Part shown: piece by piece, positions 1 to 6,394 of the stretch
Position numbering within the stretch: position 1 is the first letter of the stretch
How the letters are laid out: each line of letters begins with the position of its first letter
Origin: Citricoccus sp. WCRC_4
GTDB taxonomy: Bacteria > Actinomycetota > Actinomycetes > Actinomycetales > Micrococcaceae
Direction: 5' to 3'
NCBI GenBank assembly: GCA_026645375.1
Contig: JAPFFX010000402.1
Span: 1 to 9,762, forward strand
Length of the DNA stretch: 9,762 bases
The notes under the pieces: model-generated
What the model saw: only the letters and a program-made list of their open reading frames with translations
Databases searched by the model: none
What the model was told of the DNA's origin: nothing
Translations under genes and position numbers: made by a program

Positions 1-328
1 CCGATCTCTAAAGAGCTCCAGACCCCCAGGAAAATGCCCTCGTTCAATGCAACAGGACCCGGCACCCAGATAGTCGCCAAGAAGGCTCGATAAAGGTCAT
101 CCTGCCTCTTAAAGGTGCGCGTGATGACAGAAAGCCCCAGTCAACACCACGGCTGGTGCCTTCACCACCGCTGATCGTGCTGGTGCGCGCAACGACACTG
201 GCCCGAGACCCCCAGTAGAAGCCAGGACGTGGAATGCACACCCCGGACCGCTCCTGGAGGTGCGCGGTGGGGTTTGATCGATACGGCCGGATCCCGTCCG
301 GGCCGGCGTGTAGCGGCCAGTACAGAAA
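1..328. other. Left-edge region without a confident gene
   Basis: I see no gene I can defend here. Two frames run off the left edge. A plus frame is open from base 1 to a TAA at 91-93 (30 residues, ending IVAKKAR). A minus frame has no stop from about base 139 down to base 1 (46 codons, including DDLYRAFLATIWVPGPVALN), but shows no good start codon or Shine-Dalgarno. The minus frame reads like a hydrophobic membrane segment, and I do not recognise a family. Both frames are short enough to be open by chance. Bases 44-53 match the operator half-site found upstream of the creatinine genes. From 140 to 328 I see no coding signal or recognisable element. Confidence 0.5.
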
Positions 329-372
329 GGGGTGGCCGGTCCGGAAGTGCTTCCGGTCCGGCCACCCCCTTC
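325..372 (-). terminator. Hairpin terminator downstream of creatinase
   Basis: A long inverted repeat lies 25 bp past the creatinase stop codon. Bases 329-339 pair with 358-368 over 11 bp, one T-T mismatch follows, then 341-346 pair with 351-356 over 6 bp, leaving a 4-base loop (347-350). After a further mismatch, 325-327 pair with 370-372. Read on the minus strand the hairpin is followed by TTTCTGT, a short and imperfect T-run. The stem is GC-rich and very stable, so it likely ends the leftward creatinase transcript, although the T-tract is weaker than in classical intrinsic terminators. Confidence 0.8.
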
Positions 373-396
373 ATGGAGAGCGGATCGTCGTGCGGG

Positions 397-1650
397 TCAG
401 GCGTCGATGATGTTGTGCTCGGGGCCGAAGCCGAACTTCGTGATGTTCTCGACGCTGTCCTCGCCGACCACCAGGATGTCATGCTCGCGGTAGCCACCAG
501 CCCCGGGCTCACCGTCCATCACGGTGATCATCGGCTCCATCGAGACGACCATGCCCGGCTCCAGGACGGTCTCGATGTCCTCGCGCAGCTCCAGCCCGGC
601 CTCGCGGCCGTAGTAGTGGGACAGCACGCCGAAGGAGTGCCCGTACCCGAAGGTGCGGTTCGGCAGCAGGCCGTAGCCGATGTAGATCTCGTTGAGCTCG
701 GCGGCGATGTCCTTGCAGACGGCGCCCGGCTTGATGAGCTCGAGGCCGCGGCGGTGCACCTCGACGTTCACGTTCCACAGGTGCAGGCTGGCCTCATCCG
801 GTTCGCCGAGGAACATGGTGCGCTCCAGGGCGGTGTAGTAGCCGGAGGTCATCGGGAAGCAGTTCAGGGACAGGATGTCACCGCGCTGCAGCTTGCGGGT
901 GGTGGCCCAGTTGTGGGCGCCGTCGGTGTTGATCCCGGACTGGAACCAGACCCAGGTGTCGCGGACCTCGCGGTGGGGGAAGGTCCGGGCGATCTCGTGG
1001 GTCATGGCCTCGGTGCCGATCAGGGCGACCTCGTACTCGGTGATGCCCTCGCGGATGGCGGCCTTGATGGCCTCGCCGCCCAGGTCGCCGATGCGGGCGC
1101 CGTGCTTGATGACCTCGATCTCCTCCGCGGACTTGATCATGCGCTGGCGCATCGCGGGCACCGAGACGTCGGTCAGCTCGGCACCGGGGAACGCGTCCTG
1201 GATGCGCTGGCGGACCATCAGCGGCAGGGCGTCGTCCTCGACGCCGATGCGCTGCGGGGAGACCCCGGCGCGCTTCAGGGCCTCCTGCAGGCCGTAGTAG
1301 AAGTTGTCGCGCTTCCAGTCGGTGTAGACGATGTTGTCCCCGTAGCTGGTGCGCCACGGCATGCCGGCGTCGATGTTGGCGGTGACCGTGACCGACTCGT
1401 TCTGGGTCACGACCAGGGCGTAGTTGCGGCCGAAGGTCGTGTAGAGGAAGTCGGAGTAGTACTTGATGCCGTGGTAGCTGGTGAGGATCGCGGCGTCCAT
1501 GCCCTGCTCGGCCATGATCTGGCGCAGGCCGGTCAGGCGGCGCTCGAACTCGGCGTCGGAGAAGGTCAGCTGCTGCTTCTCTCCGTTGTGCAGGGTCTTC
1601 AGTCGCTCCAGCTCGGAGACGGAGTTCACGGCGTTCGAGGTGGTCGTCAT
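397..1650 (-). CDS. Creatinase (creatine amidinohydrolase)
   Basis: Cytoplasmic enzyme that hydrolyses creatine to sarcosine and urea (EC 3.5.3.3), the second step of creatinine breakdown. The 417-residue product has the M24 'pita-bread' fold layout: an N-terminal domain (about 1-165) and a C-terminal catalytic domain (about 170-410). It resembles Pseudomonas putida creatinase, as recalled, along its whole length. Residues matching the known active site are visible: F73 and R75 in SFGR-type context (TTFGRNYA), the catalytic histidine H246 in NTDGAHN, E276 in YYTALERT, R349 in YYGREAG and E372 in SMEPM. The metal ligands of true M24 aminopeptidases are not needed in this family. The ATG at 1650 has an AAGGAGAT Shine-Dalgarno (1655-1662) four bases upstream. 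The N-terminus is about 11 residues longer than in P. putida. The gene has its own promoter and operators, separate from the creatininase unit upstream, and ends at the strong hairpin 325-372. A related M24 hydrolase is the only alternative, and the motif match makes it unlikely. Confidence 0.96.
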   Translation of the reverse strand: MTTTSNAVNSVSELERLKTLHNGEKQQLTFSDAEFERRLTGLRQIMAEQGMDAAILTSYHGIKYYSDFLYTTFGRNYALVVTQNESVTVTANIDAGMPWRTSYGDNIVYTDWKRDNFYYGLQEALKRAGVSPQRIGVEDDALPLMVRQRIQDAFPGAELTDVSVPAMRQRMIKSAEEIEVIKHGARIGDLGGEAIKAAIREGITEYEVALIGTEAMTHEIARTFPHREVRDTWVWFQSGINTDGAHNWATTRKLQRGDILSLNCFPMTSGYYTALERTMFLGEPDEASLHLWNVNVEVHRRGLELIKPGAVCKDIAAELNEIYIGYGLLPNRTFGYGHSFGVLSHYYGREAGLELREDIETVLEPGMVVSMEPMITVMDGEPGAGGYREHDILVVGEDSVENITKFGFGPEHNIIDA

Positions 1651-1720
1651 AGGGATCTCCTTGGGTCAGGGGCCGCGGTGCGGCGGGATCCGTGGTTCTT
1701 CACGGTCTGTTCGGGTCTTG

Positions 1721-1760
1721 CCGGTTGCATTGAATGCAACCCGGTTGCATTGATTGTTAC
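1721..1760 (-). promoter_or_regulatory. Tandem operator upstream of creatinase
   Basis: Two 17-bp boxes begin exactly 20 bp apart. The first, GTTGCATTGAATGCAAC (1724-1740), is a perfect palindrome around one central base, and its arms extend to 9 bp each (1723-1741). The second, GTTGCATTGATTGTTAC (1744-1760), keeps the left half and degrades in the right. The direct repeat CCGGTTGCATTGA occurs at 1721-1733 and 1741-1753. The boxes sit at and just downstream of the predicted -10, a position suited to repression. The same left half recurs upstream of the BCCT gene. The regulator is not proven; the GntR protein at 6395-7054 is the only regulator in the window. Confidence 0.72.
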
Positions 1761-1781
1761 CTGTGGTCCAGGTCACGTCAA
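1753..1781 (-). promoter_or_regulatory. Predicted creatinase promoter
   Basis: On the minus strand a -35 TTGACG (1781-1776) is followed after 17 bp by a -10 of AACAAT (1758-1753), placing the start of transcription near 1746 inside the operator. The -35 overlaps the creatininase stop codon (1778-1780), so creatinase can be transcribed independently as well as by read-through from the BCCT-creatininase unit. No terminator is visible between the two genes. Confidence 0.5.
1762..1777. promoter_or_regulatory. CRP/GlxR-like dyad in creatinase promoter spacer
   Basis: TGTGG-N6-TCACG matches 8 of 10 bases of the CRP-family consensus TGTGA-N6-TCACA. It lies between the -35 and -10, overlapping the first bases of the -35. 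Matches this good are expected about four times by chance in 10 kb, so the support comes from its position and from similar dyads in the other two promoters. Confidence 0.3.
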
Positions 1782-2605
1782 GGGGTTGCGAGGACTTCTT
1801 TGTCCCGGGCCGGAGACAGGCCGAGTTCGGCCGAGATCTCCTGGGAGAGGTCTGCCACGACCTGGTCGAACAGGAGCTCTCCCTTGACGGCGTCGGAGCC
1901 GTCGGGGGCGGACAGGCAGCCTGTTGCGGGCGTACGGCCGGGGACGACGGGAAGGCGGTCGAAGCGCGGCAGGTCTGCCGGCGGGTGGCTCACGGCCCGG
2001 CCCATGTCCACGAGCTCCGGCCACAGGTGGAGCATGAGGGACGTCTCGAGGACGCCCCCGTGCTCGATGTCCCAGCCGGGGAAACCGTCCGGGTACACCG
2101 CGCCCAGGGTCTGGTCCGAGACGAAGTCCCAATACGACAGCAACAGGACGCATTGCTCCGCATCGGCTCCCAGGCCGAGGTCCCGCAGGGCGAGGTCCAC
2201 GCCCTCGTAGAGGAATTGGTAGTTCTCGTAGTGTCCGTTGAGGATCACCAGGTTCTGGATGCCCTGGCCCAGGAACCCGGTCACGAGGTTCCGCGTCATG
2301 GCCACGAGGGCCTCCGCGTCCAGGCTGACGGTCCCGGGCAGGTGGTTGCCGCCACCGGACTTCTGCTGCGACTTGTAGCCGTAGGTGAACGGCTCGGCGA
2401 CCTTGGCACCGGTCTGGCGGGCCACGGCCTCGGCGATCGTGGTGGACAGGGTCGCATCGGTGCCCAGGGGCAGGTGTGGTCCGTGCTGTTCGAACGCGCC
2501 GGCCGGCAGGATCACCGTGGCGTGCCCGGAGGTGACCCAGTCCCGGTAGGTATGGGCGTCCAGGTGGGCCAGGCGGACGGCGCCGGAGGTGGAGGTGATG
2601 GTCAT
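1778..2605 (-). CDS. crnA: Creatininase (creatinine amidohydrolase)
   Basis: Metal-dependent enzyme that reversibly opens the creatinine ring to give creatine (EC 3.5.2.10), the entry step of the pathway; normally a cytoplasmic hexamer. The 275-residue product is a little longer than the roughly 260-residue P. putida enzyme. The binuclear metal ligands are all visible: E39 and H41 in GAFEQHG, D50 in PLGTDA, and H125 and E127 in NGHYEN. Substrate-site signatures are also present: YGYKSQQKSGGGNH (75-88), W159 in SYWDF, and W178 and H182 in GWDIEHGG. These separate true creatininase from the MftE and FAPy-hydrolase members of the superfamily. The ATG at 2605 overlaps the BCCT stop in an ATGA arrangement, so translation is likely coupled to the transporter. 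The creatine produced feeds directly to creatinase downstream. Confidence 0.96.
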   Translation of the reverse strand: MTITSTSGAVRLAHLDAHTYRDWVTSGHATVILPAGAFEQHGPHLPLGTDATLSTTIAEAVARQTGAKVAEPFTYGYKSQQKSGGGNHLPGTVSLDAEALVAMTRNLVTGFLGQGIQNLVILNGHYENYQFLYEGVDLALRDLGLGADAEQCVLLLSYWDFVSDQTLGAVYPDGFPGWDIEHGGVLETSLMLHLWPELVDMGRAVSHPPADLPRFDRLPVVPGRTPATGCLSAPDGSDAVKGELLFDQVVADLSQEISAELGLSPARDKEVLATP

Positions 2606-4425
2606 GAGCGAGCGTCCCTTCCATTGGGGCGGGGGTGGTTGAGGTCCTGGGCGGGGACGAGGGTCCCGGGCCCGACGCCCCGCCGCGGATCGACGCGCGG
2701 GATGCCGTGCTCGTCACAGTGCTCGTCCTCGGGCCGGTGCGCCGGGTCGTTGATCTCCTGCTCGAGCTGGCGCGTCTCGGCGTCCCGGGCCCTGAGGCGC
2801 CGGATGAGGTTGGCGATCATCAGCACGATGACGAAGGAGAACGGGAAGCCGCCGATGATCGTGCCGGTCTGGACCGTGTCGACCGCGTCGACGCCGCCGA
2901 TGGAGAGCAGCACCAGGGCCACCGTGGCGATGCTCGCCACGAGGATGACGCGGAACCAGGGGCCGGACTTCTTCGGGGCGGAGACGAACTCGGCCAGCGC
3001 GTAGGTCCCGGAGTCGAGGCTGGTCACGTAGTACGTGGCCACGAGGACGGTGGCCACGATGATCAGCAGCGTGCCGATCCACGGGATCATCTCCAGCATG
3101 GAGAACAGGGCCGATGAGGTGTCCGCGGCCGCGTCGGCGGAGATCTGTCCGGACTCGTTGTCGTAGTGGATGCCGGCCGAGCCGATGACGGCCACCCACA
3201 CCATGACGATCAGCGAGGGGATGATCGTCACCCCGAGCACGAACTCGCGGATGGTGCGCCCACGGGAGATGCGGGCGATGAACCCGGCCACGAAGGGTGA
3301 GAAGGCGATGACCCAGCACCAGATGAACACGGTCCACCAGCCGTTCCAGCTGTCCTGCCAGTCCGCGAGCGGGGCGCCGGCGGTCTCGGCGCCGGTCCAG
3401 AAGCTCATCGGCACGAAGTGGTAGAAGAAGGAGCCGAAGGTCTGGGACATGTTCGACAGGATGTAGACCGTCGGGCCGAAGACGAAGACGCCGATGACCA
3501 GCACGATGCTGAGGATCGAGTTGGTCTCACTGATCCGCTTCATGCCCTTGTTGACGCCCAGGAAGGCGGAGACGGCGGTCAGGCCGCCCAGGACCAGGAT
3601 GATGACGGCCCATGCCACGGGGCCGGACTCGAACGGCAGGACCTGGGTGGCTCCCGAGGTGAACTGCATGGCCGCGAAGCCGAAGGAGGTGGCCAGGCCG
3701 AGGACGGTGGCGATGATCGCCAGCAGTTCCACCACGACGCCGGCCGGGCGCTGGATGCGCTTCGGCAGGATGTCCACGGTCGCCTCGCGGAACGTCAGGG
3801 TCTTGCCGAGGTTGTGGTGGGAGTACGCCAGGCAGACGGCCACGACGCAGTACATGGCCCAGGCGGTCAGGCCCCAGTGGAAGTAGGTCCAGACGATGCC
3901 ACCCTCGCCGGGGTTGGTCCCGGTGGGGATGACCGGGGTCTCCTCGCGCAGGAGGATGGGCTCGGCCAACGACCAGAAGATGAGGCCGATGCCCTGGCCG
4001 CACGCGAACAGCATGGAGTACCAGGCGAACTTGCTGTGCTCGGGCCGCGCCTTGGGGCCGCCCAGCCGCACTCGGCCGATCCTGCTGATGCACAGCCAGG
4101 CGCAGACGGCGACGGCGATCAGGGAGTAGGCGACGAACCACCACGTGAACCCGCCCGTGACGAAGGTCCGCAGGCTGTTGATCAGGGCGGCGGCGCCGTC
4201 TGGGTTGATGGTGACCGCCAGGACGGCGGCGATGATCAGCACCGGGGGGAGGATCATGATGATCGCCCGGTCCAGCGGAGGGATGACCCGGCCGCGGAAC
4301 CGGGGGAGGTCGACCGTGCGGGGCCGGTCGGCCCCGTGGTGCTGTTCGGCCTGGTCGGGGGTCGTGGGAATCGGATCGGCGACGCTGGTGGTCGTCTCCG
4401 TGGAAGACTGGCGATGCTCGGACAT
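2602..4425 (-). CDS. BCCT-family transporter, probable creatinine/creatine uptake
   Basis: Inner-membrane secondary transporter of the betaine/carnitine/choline family, 607 residues with about 12 membrane helices between residues 53 and 542, a polar N-terminal tail (1-50) and a charged C-terminal tail (543-607). Family marks are clear: the TM3 stretch GQGIGLIFWSLAEP (143-156), the TM4 segment FHWGLTAWAMY (182-192) whose W184, W189 and Y192 match the spacing of the BetP aromatic box, and the TM8 core WTVFIWCWVIAFSPFVAGF followed by IARISRGRTIREF (383-395). In TM8 the usual WAWW..W pattern reads W369-C-W371-V372-I-A-F375, so two positions normally Trp are Val and Phe. The TM10 motif YYVTSLDSGT keeps T468 and S469, compatible with Na+ coupling. 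It is the first gene of its unit and overlaps creatininase by 4 bp. Substrate is an inference from context: creatinine or creatine is most likely, sarcosine or betaine possible. The long C-terminal tail could have an osmosensory or other regulatory role, which is not shown here. Confidence 0.92.
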   Translation of the reverse strand: MSEHRQSSTETTTSVADPIPTTPDQAEQHHGADRPRTVDLPRFRGRVIPPLDRAIIMILPPVLIIAAVLAVTINPDGAAALINSLRTFVTGGFTWWFVAYSLIAVAVCAWLCISRIGRVRLGGPKARPEHSKFAWYSMLFACGQGIGLIFWSLAEPILLREETPVIPTGTNPGEGGIVWTYFHWGLTAWAMYCVVAVCLAYSHHNLGKTLTFREATVDILPKRIQRPAGVVVELLAIIATVLGLATSFGFAAMQFTSGATQVLPFESGPVAWAVIILVLGGLTAVSAFLGVNKGMKRISETNSILSIVLVIGVFVFGPTVYILSNMSQTFGSFFYHFVPMSFWTGAETAGAPLADWQDSWNGWWTVFIWCWVIAFSPFVAGFIARISRGRTIREFVLGVTIIPSLIVMVWVAVIGSAGIHYDNESGQISADAAADTSSALFSMLEMIPWIGTLLIIVATVLVATYYVTSLDSGTYALAEFVSAPKKSGPWFRVILVASIATVALVLLSIGGVDAVDTVQTGTIIGGFPFSFVIVLMIANLIRRLRARDAETRQLEQEINDPAHRPEDEHCDEHGIPRVDPRRGVGPGTLVPAQDLNHPRPNGRDARS

Positions 4426-4501
4426 GAGGCCCCTTGATCAGCCCGGCGCGAGGCCGGGGGATGGTGGGTGAGTCGTGGCGCCTCGTCGAGGCGAGGCCAC
4501 T

Positions 4502-4538
4502 GTTGCACTCGAGACAACTGAGTTGCATTGAGTTTGAC
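4502..4538 (-). promoter_or_regulatory. Tandem operator upstream of BCCT-creatininase
   Basis: Two boxes begin exactly 20 bp apart, as in front of creatinase. GTTGCACTCGAGACAAC (4502-4518) keeps GTTG...CAAC ends. GTTGCATTGAGTTTGAC (4522-4538) has the identical 10-base left half GTTGCATTGA but a degraded right half. They stand in the same position relative to the -35 and -10 as the creatinase boxes, which argues for the same regulator. Confidence 0.65.
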
Positions 4539-4559
4539 AGTGATGTGCATCACGGTCAA
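4531..4559 (-). promoter_or_regulatory. Predicted promoter of the BCCT-creatininase unit
   Basis: On the minus strand a -35 TTGACC (4559-4554) is followed after 17 bp by CAAACT (4536-4531), a weak -10. Start of transcription would be near 4524, giving a 5' leader of about 100 bases before the ATG at 4425, which has AAGGGG a few bases upstream. The element lines up without gaps with the creatinase promoter. The poor -10 suggests dependence on an activator or low basal activity. Confidence 0.5.
4539..4554. promoter_or_regulatory. CRP/GlxR-like dyad in BCCT promoter spacer
   Basis: AGTGA-N6-TCACG matches 8 of 10 bases of TGTGA-N6-TCACA, and its core GTGATGTGCATCAC (4540-4553) is a dyad of 6 bp arms around TG. 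It lies in the -35/-10 spacer of the leftward promoter and overlaps the -35 by one base. Confidence 0.35.
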
Positions 4560-4584
4560 GGGGTCTTCCCCCGCTCCCTCGTCG

Positions 4585-4629
4585 CCCCGGATTCGGGGGC
4601 CCGGTGGCCACCGCCGGGATGATGCCCGG
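4585..4629. repeat. Cluster of three short inverted repeats
   Basis: Within 45 bases there are CCCCG-GATT-CGGGG (4585-4598), the 12-bp perfect palindrome CGGTGGCCACCG (4602-4613) and CCGGG-ATGATG-CCCGG (4614-4629). They lie between the leftward BCCT promoter and the MFS gene. They may be structure in the MFS 5' region or a binding site for a second regulator. In DNA this GC-rich, short dyads are common, so this is a weak call. The rest of 4630-4725 shows no convincing promoter, and another 5-bp hairpin (4704-4717) precedes the leader Shine-Dalgarno. Confidence 0.3.
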
Positions 4630-4736
4630 TGTGACGCCTGTTCAGACCTGTCGCCGGCCGCATCGTTGTGGTTGGATCTGCTCGATCAGGCCCATACGCC
4701 ATGGTCCCTGCCGGGACAACCCCACGGGAGGATCCC

Positions 4737-4793
4737 ATGTCCCGCTCGACCTCGAGACCTCACCCCCCTCGCCGGAACGGTGGCCCACGGTGA
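4737..4793 (+). CDS. Possible 18-residue leader peptide coupled to MFS gene
   Basis: An ATG at 4737 has an excellent Shine-Dalgarno, GGGAGG (4726-4731), five bases upstream. It opens an 18-codon frame, MSRSTSRPHPPRRNGGPR, rich in Arg (5) and Pro (4), whose TGA (4791-4793) overlaps the GTG start of the MFS gene as GTGA. The MFS GTG has no comparable ribosome site of its own. Either this is a translated leader that couples or attenuates MFS translation, or it is the original MFS start thrown out of frame by an indel or sequencing error. No family can be assigned. Confidence 0.4.
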   Translation: MSRSTSRPHPPRRNGGPR

Positions 4794-6385
4794 GTGCGCC
4801 ACACCGGGGAGCCACCGAGACGGGCCCGTTCAACCGCAGGCTCGCGCTGCTGCTGTCGATGGCGATGTTCGTGCTCGTCGTCGACACCTCGATCATGAAC
4901 GTGTCCATCTCCGCAGTGGTCCATGACATCGACACGACCGTCAGCGGCCTGCAGTCGACGATCGCGCTCGAGGCGTTGGTGTCCGCCGCGTTCATCCTCA
5001 TCGGCGGCAAGGTCGGTGACCTGATCGGGAGGAAGCGGGCCTACGTCATCGGACTCGTCTTCTACGCGGTCGGTGCCGTGGCGATGACGCTGGCCCAGGA
5101 CCTGCTCCCGATCATCGTCTTCTGGGCGGTGATCGGCGGCCTGGGGGCCTCCCTGCTGCTTCCCTCCATGCAGTCGCTGGTCCACGGCAACTTCGAGGGG
5201 GACTCCCAGAAGCGGGTCTATGCCCTGGTCGGGGCCTCGGCGGCGATCGCCGCAGCGGTCGGCCCGCTGCTGGGGGGCTTCATCACCACGTTCCTGTCCT
5301 GGCGGGTCGCCTTCCTGCTCGAGGCCCTCATCATCGCGGTCGTCCTGATCGGCATCAAGGCCGTGCACGACGTCCCCTTCACGGGGCCCAGGACCCTGGA
5401 CGTCTTCGGGTCGGTGCTGTCCATCGTGGGCATGGGGGGAATCGTGCTGGGGATCCTGGTCTGGCAGGAAGGCGGCGGTCCGGTCGGCGCGCTCCTGACC
5501 GTGGGGGCCGTCGGACTGGCGAGCCTGGTCTACTGGCTCAGGTCACGCAAGCGCCACCACAGGCCGGCGCTGCTGGACCCGGACCTGTTCCGGGCGGAGG
5601 GCTTCCGGTTCGGCGCCACGGGGCAGATGCTGCAGCAGATCGCCCTCGGCGGCACCATGATCGTGCTGCCCATCTACCTGCAGATGGTCCTCGGGTACAA
5701 CGCCCTGCTGTCCGGATTGTCGATCGCGCCACTCTCCCTGACGATGTTCGCGGTCGCCATGCTCGCTGGGAAGTCATCCAGGCTGCCCCGACCGGCCGCC
5801 ACCATCAGGTGGGGCTTCCTGCTCCTGGTGCTGGGACTGCTGGTGATCGTGCCCGTCGTGCCGCGCGCCGATTCGGGATGGTGGCTGCTGCCTCCGCTGG
5901 TCATCGCCGGATGCGGTCTCGGCCTGCTGGTGTCCCAGCTCAACAACTACACCTTGTCGCCGATCTCCGACGAACGGGTCAGCGAGGCGGCCAGCGTGAA
6001 CTCCGCGGCCGGGTCCTTCGGCCTGTCCTTCGGGCTCGCCTTCGCCGGAGGCATCATGCTGGCGGCACTGTCGATCCTCTTCACCAGCATGGCCATGTCG
6101 AGTACCGTCCTGCCACCCGAGGAGCAACAGCAGGTGGCCCACGTCCTCGAGAGCGATGCACAGGTGATGAGCAACGCCCAGCTCGAGGAACTCCTGTCCG
6201 GGCAACCGCAGGAGTACGCGGAAGAGATCATCCGCATCAACACGGACACGCGCCCGATCGCCCTGCAGGTCGCCCTGCTCGTGCCGATCCTCGCCGGCCT
6301 GCTGGGCCTGTTCAACGCCTTCCGCATGATGCGATTGCCGGATCCCCAGTCCACCGGCGGGGGAGAGGCCACGATCCTCGGGTGA
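4790..6385 (+). CDS. MFS transporter, DHA2 type (14 TM), substrate unknown
   Basis: Inner-membrane major facilitator of the drug:H+ antiporter-2 type, 531 residues from the GTG at 4790. TM1 ends in VDTSIMNVSIS (31-41), the D1 motif typical of 14-TM exporters. The cytoplasmic motif A, GKVGDLIGRKR, is at 73-83, and the antiporter motif C region, ending GPLLGG, is at about 148-163. About 14 hydrophobic helices follow in order. A polar loop near residues 430-485 precedes the last helix. The start was chosen because the frame upstream is not hydrophobic or protein-like and because the next Met lies inside TM1. The gene points away from the creatinine unit and converges on gntR with a 9-bp gap. Motif C favours export over uptake. 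The neighbours allow an export role for a pathway product, or an unrelated drug or metabolite. I cannot name the substrate. Confidence 0.88.
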   Translation: MSAPHRGATETGPFNRRLALLLSMAMFVLVVDTSIMNVSISAVVHDIDTTVSGLQSTIALEALVSAAFILIGGKVGDLIGRKRAYVIGLVFYAVGAVAMTLAQDLLPIIVFWAVIGGLGASLLLPSMQSLVHGNFEGDSQKRVYALVGASAAIAAAVGPLLGGFITTFLSWRVAFLLEALIIAVVLIGIKAVHDVPFTGPRTLDVFGSVLSIVGMGGIVLGILVWQEGGGPVGALLTVGAVGLASLVYWLRSRKRHHRPALLDPDLFRAEGFRFGATGQMLQQIALGGTMIVLPIYLQMVLGYNALLSGLSIAPLSLTMFAVAMLAGKSSRLPRPAATIRWGFLLLVLGLLVIVPVVPRADSGWWLLPPLVIAGCGLGLLVSQLNNYTLSPISDERVSEAASVNSAAGSFGLSFGLAFAGGIMLAALSILFTSMAMSSTVLPPEEQQQVAHVLESDAQVMSNAQLEELLSGQPQEYAEEIIRINTDTRPIALQVALLVPILAGLLGLFNAFRMMRLPDPQSTGGGEATILG

Positions 6386-6394
6386 CGGGCGGGC

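Noticed and set aside
1..139. Partial gene on the minus strand (frame containing DDLYRAFLATIW)
   Set aside because: No start codon or ribosome site, no recognised family and only 46 codons, so it is described under the edge region rather than called.
229..1887. 552-codon open frame on the plus strand opposite creatinase
   Set aside because: Shadow of a GC-rich gene: composition is Gly/Val/Asp/His/Leu-rich with no recognisable motif, while the minus strand encodes an intact creatinase with all active-site residues.
1754..3004. Long plus-strand frame opposite creatininase and the 3' part of the BCCT gene
   Set aside because: Spans two well-supported genes on the other strand and has no family resemblance.
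3418..4437. 339-codon plus-strand frame opposite the BCCT gene
   Set aside because: Asp/Gly/Gln/Ala-rich shadow of membrane-protein codons; the minus strand holds the BCCT signatures.
4604..4789. Upstream extension of the MFS gene to a GTG at 4604
   Set aside because: The added 62 residues are not hydrophobic or conserved-looking, lack a Shine-Dalgarno and begin inside a palindrome; the GTG at 4790 fits TM1 and the leader overlap.
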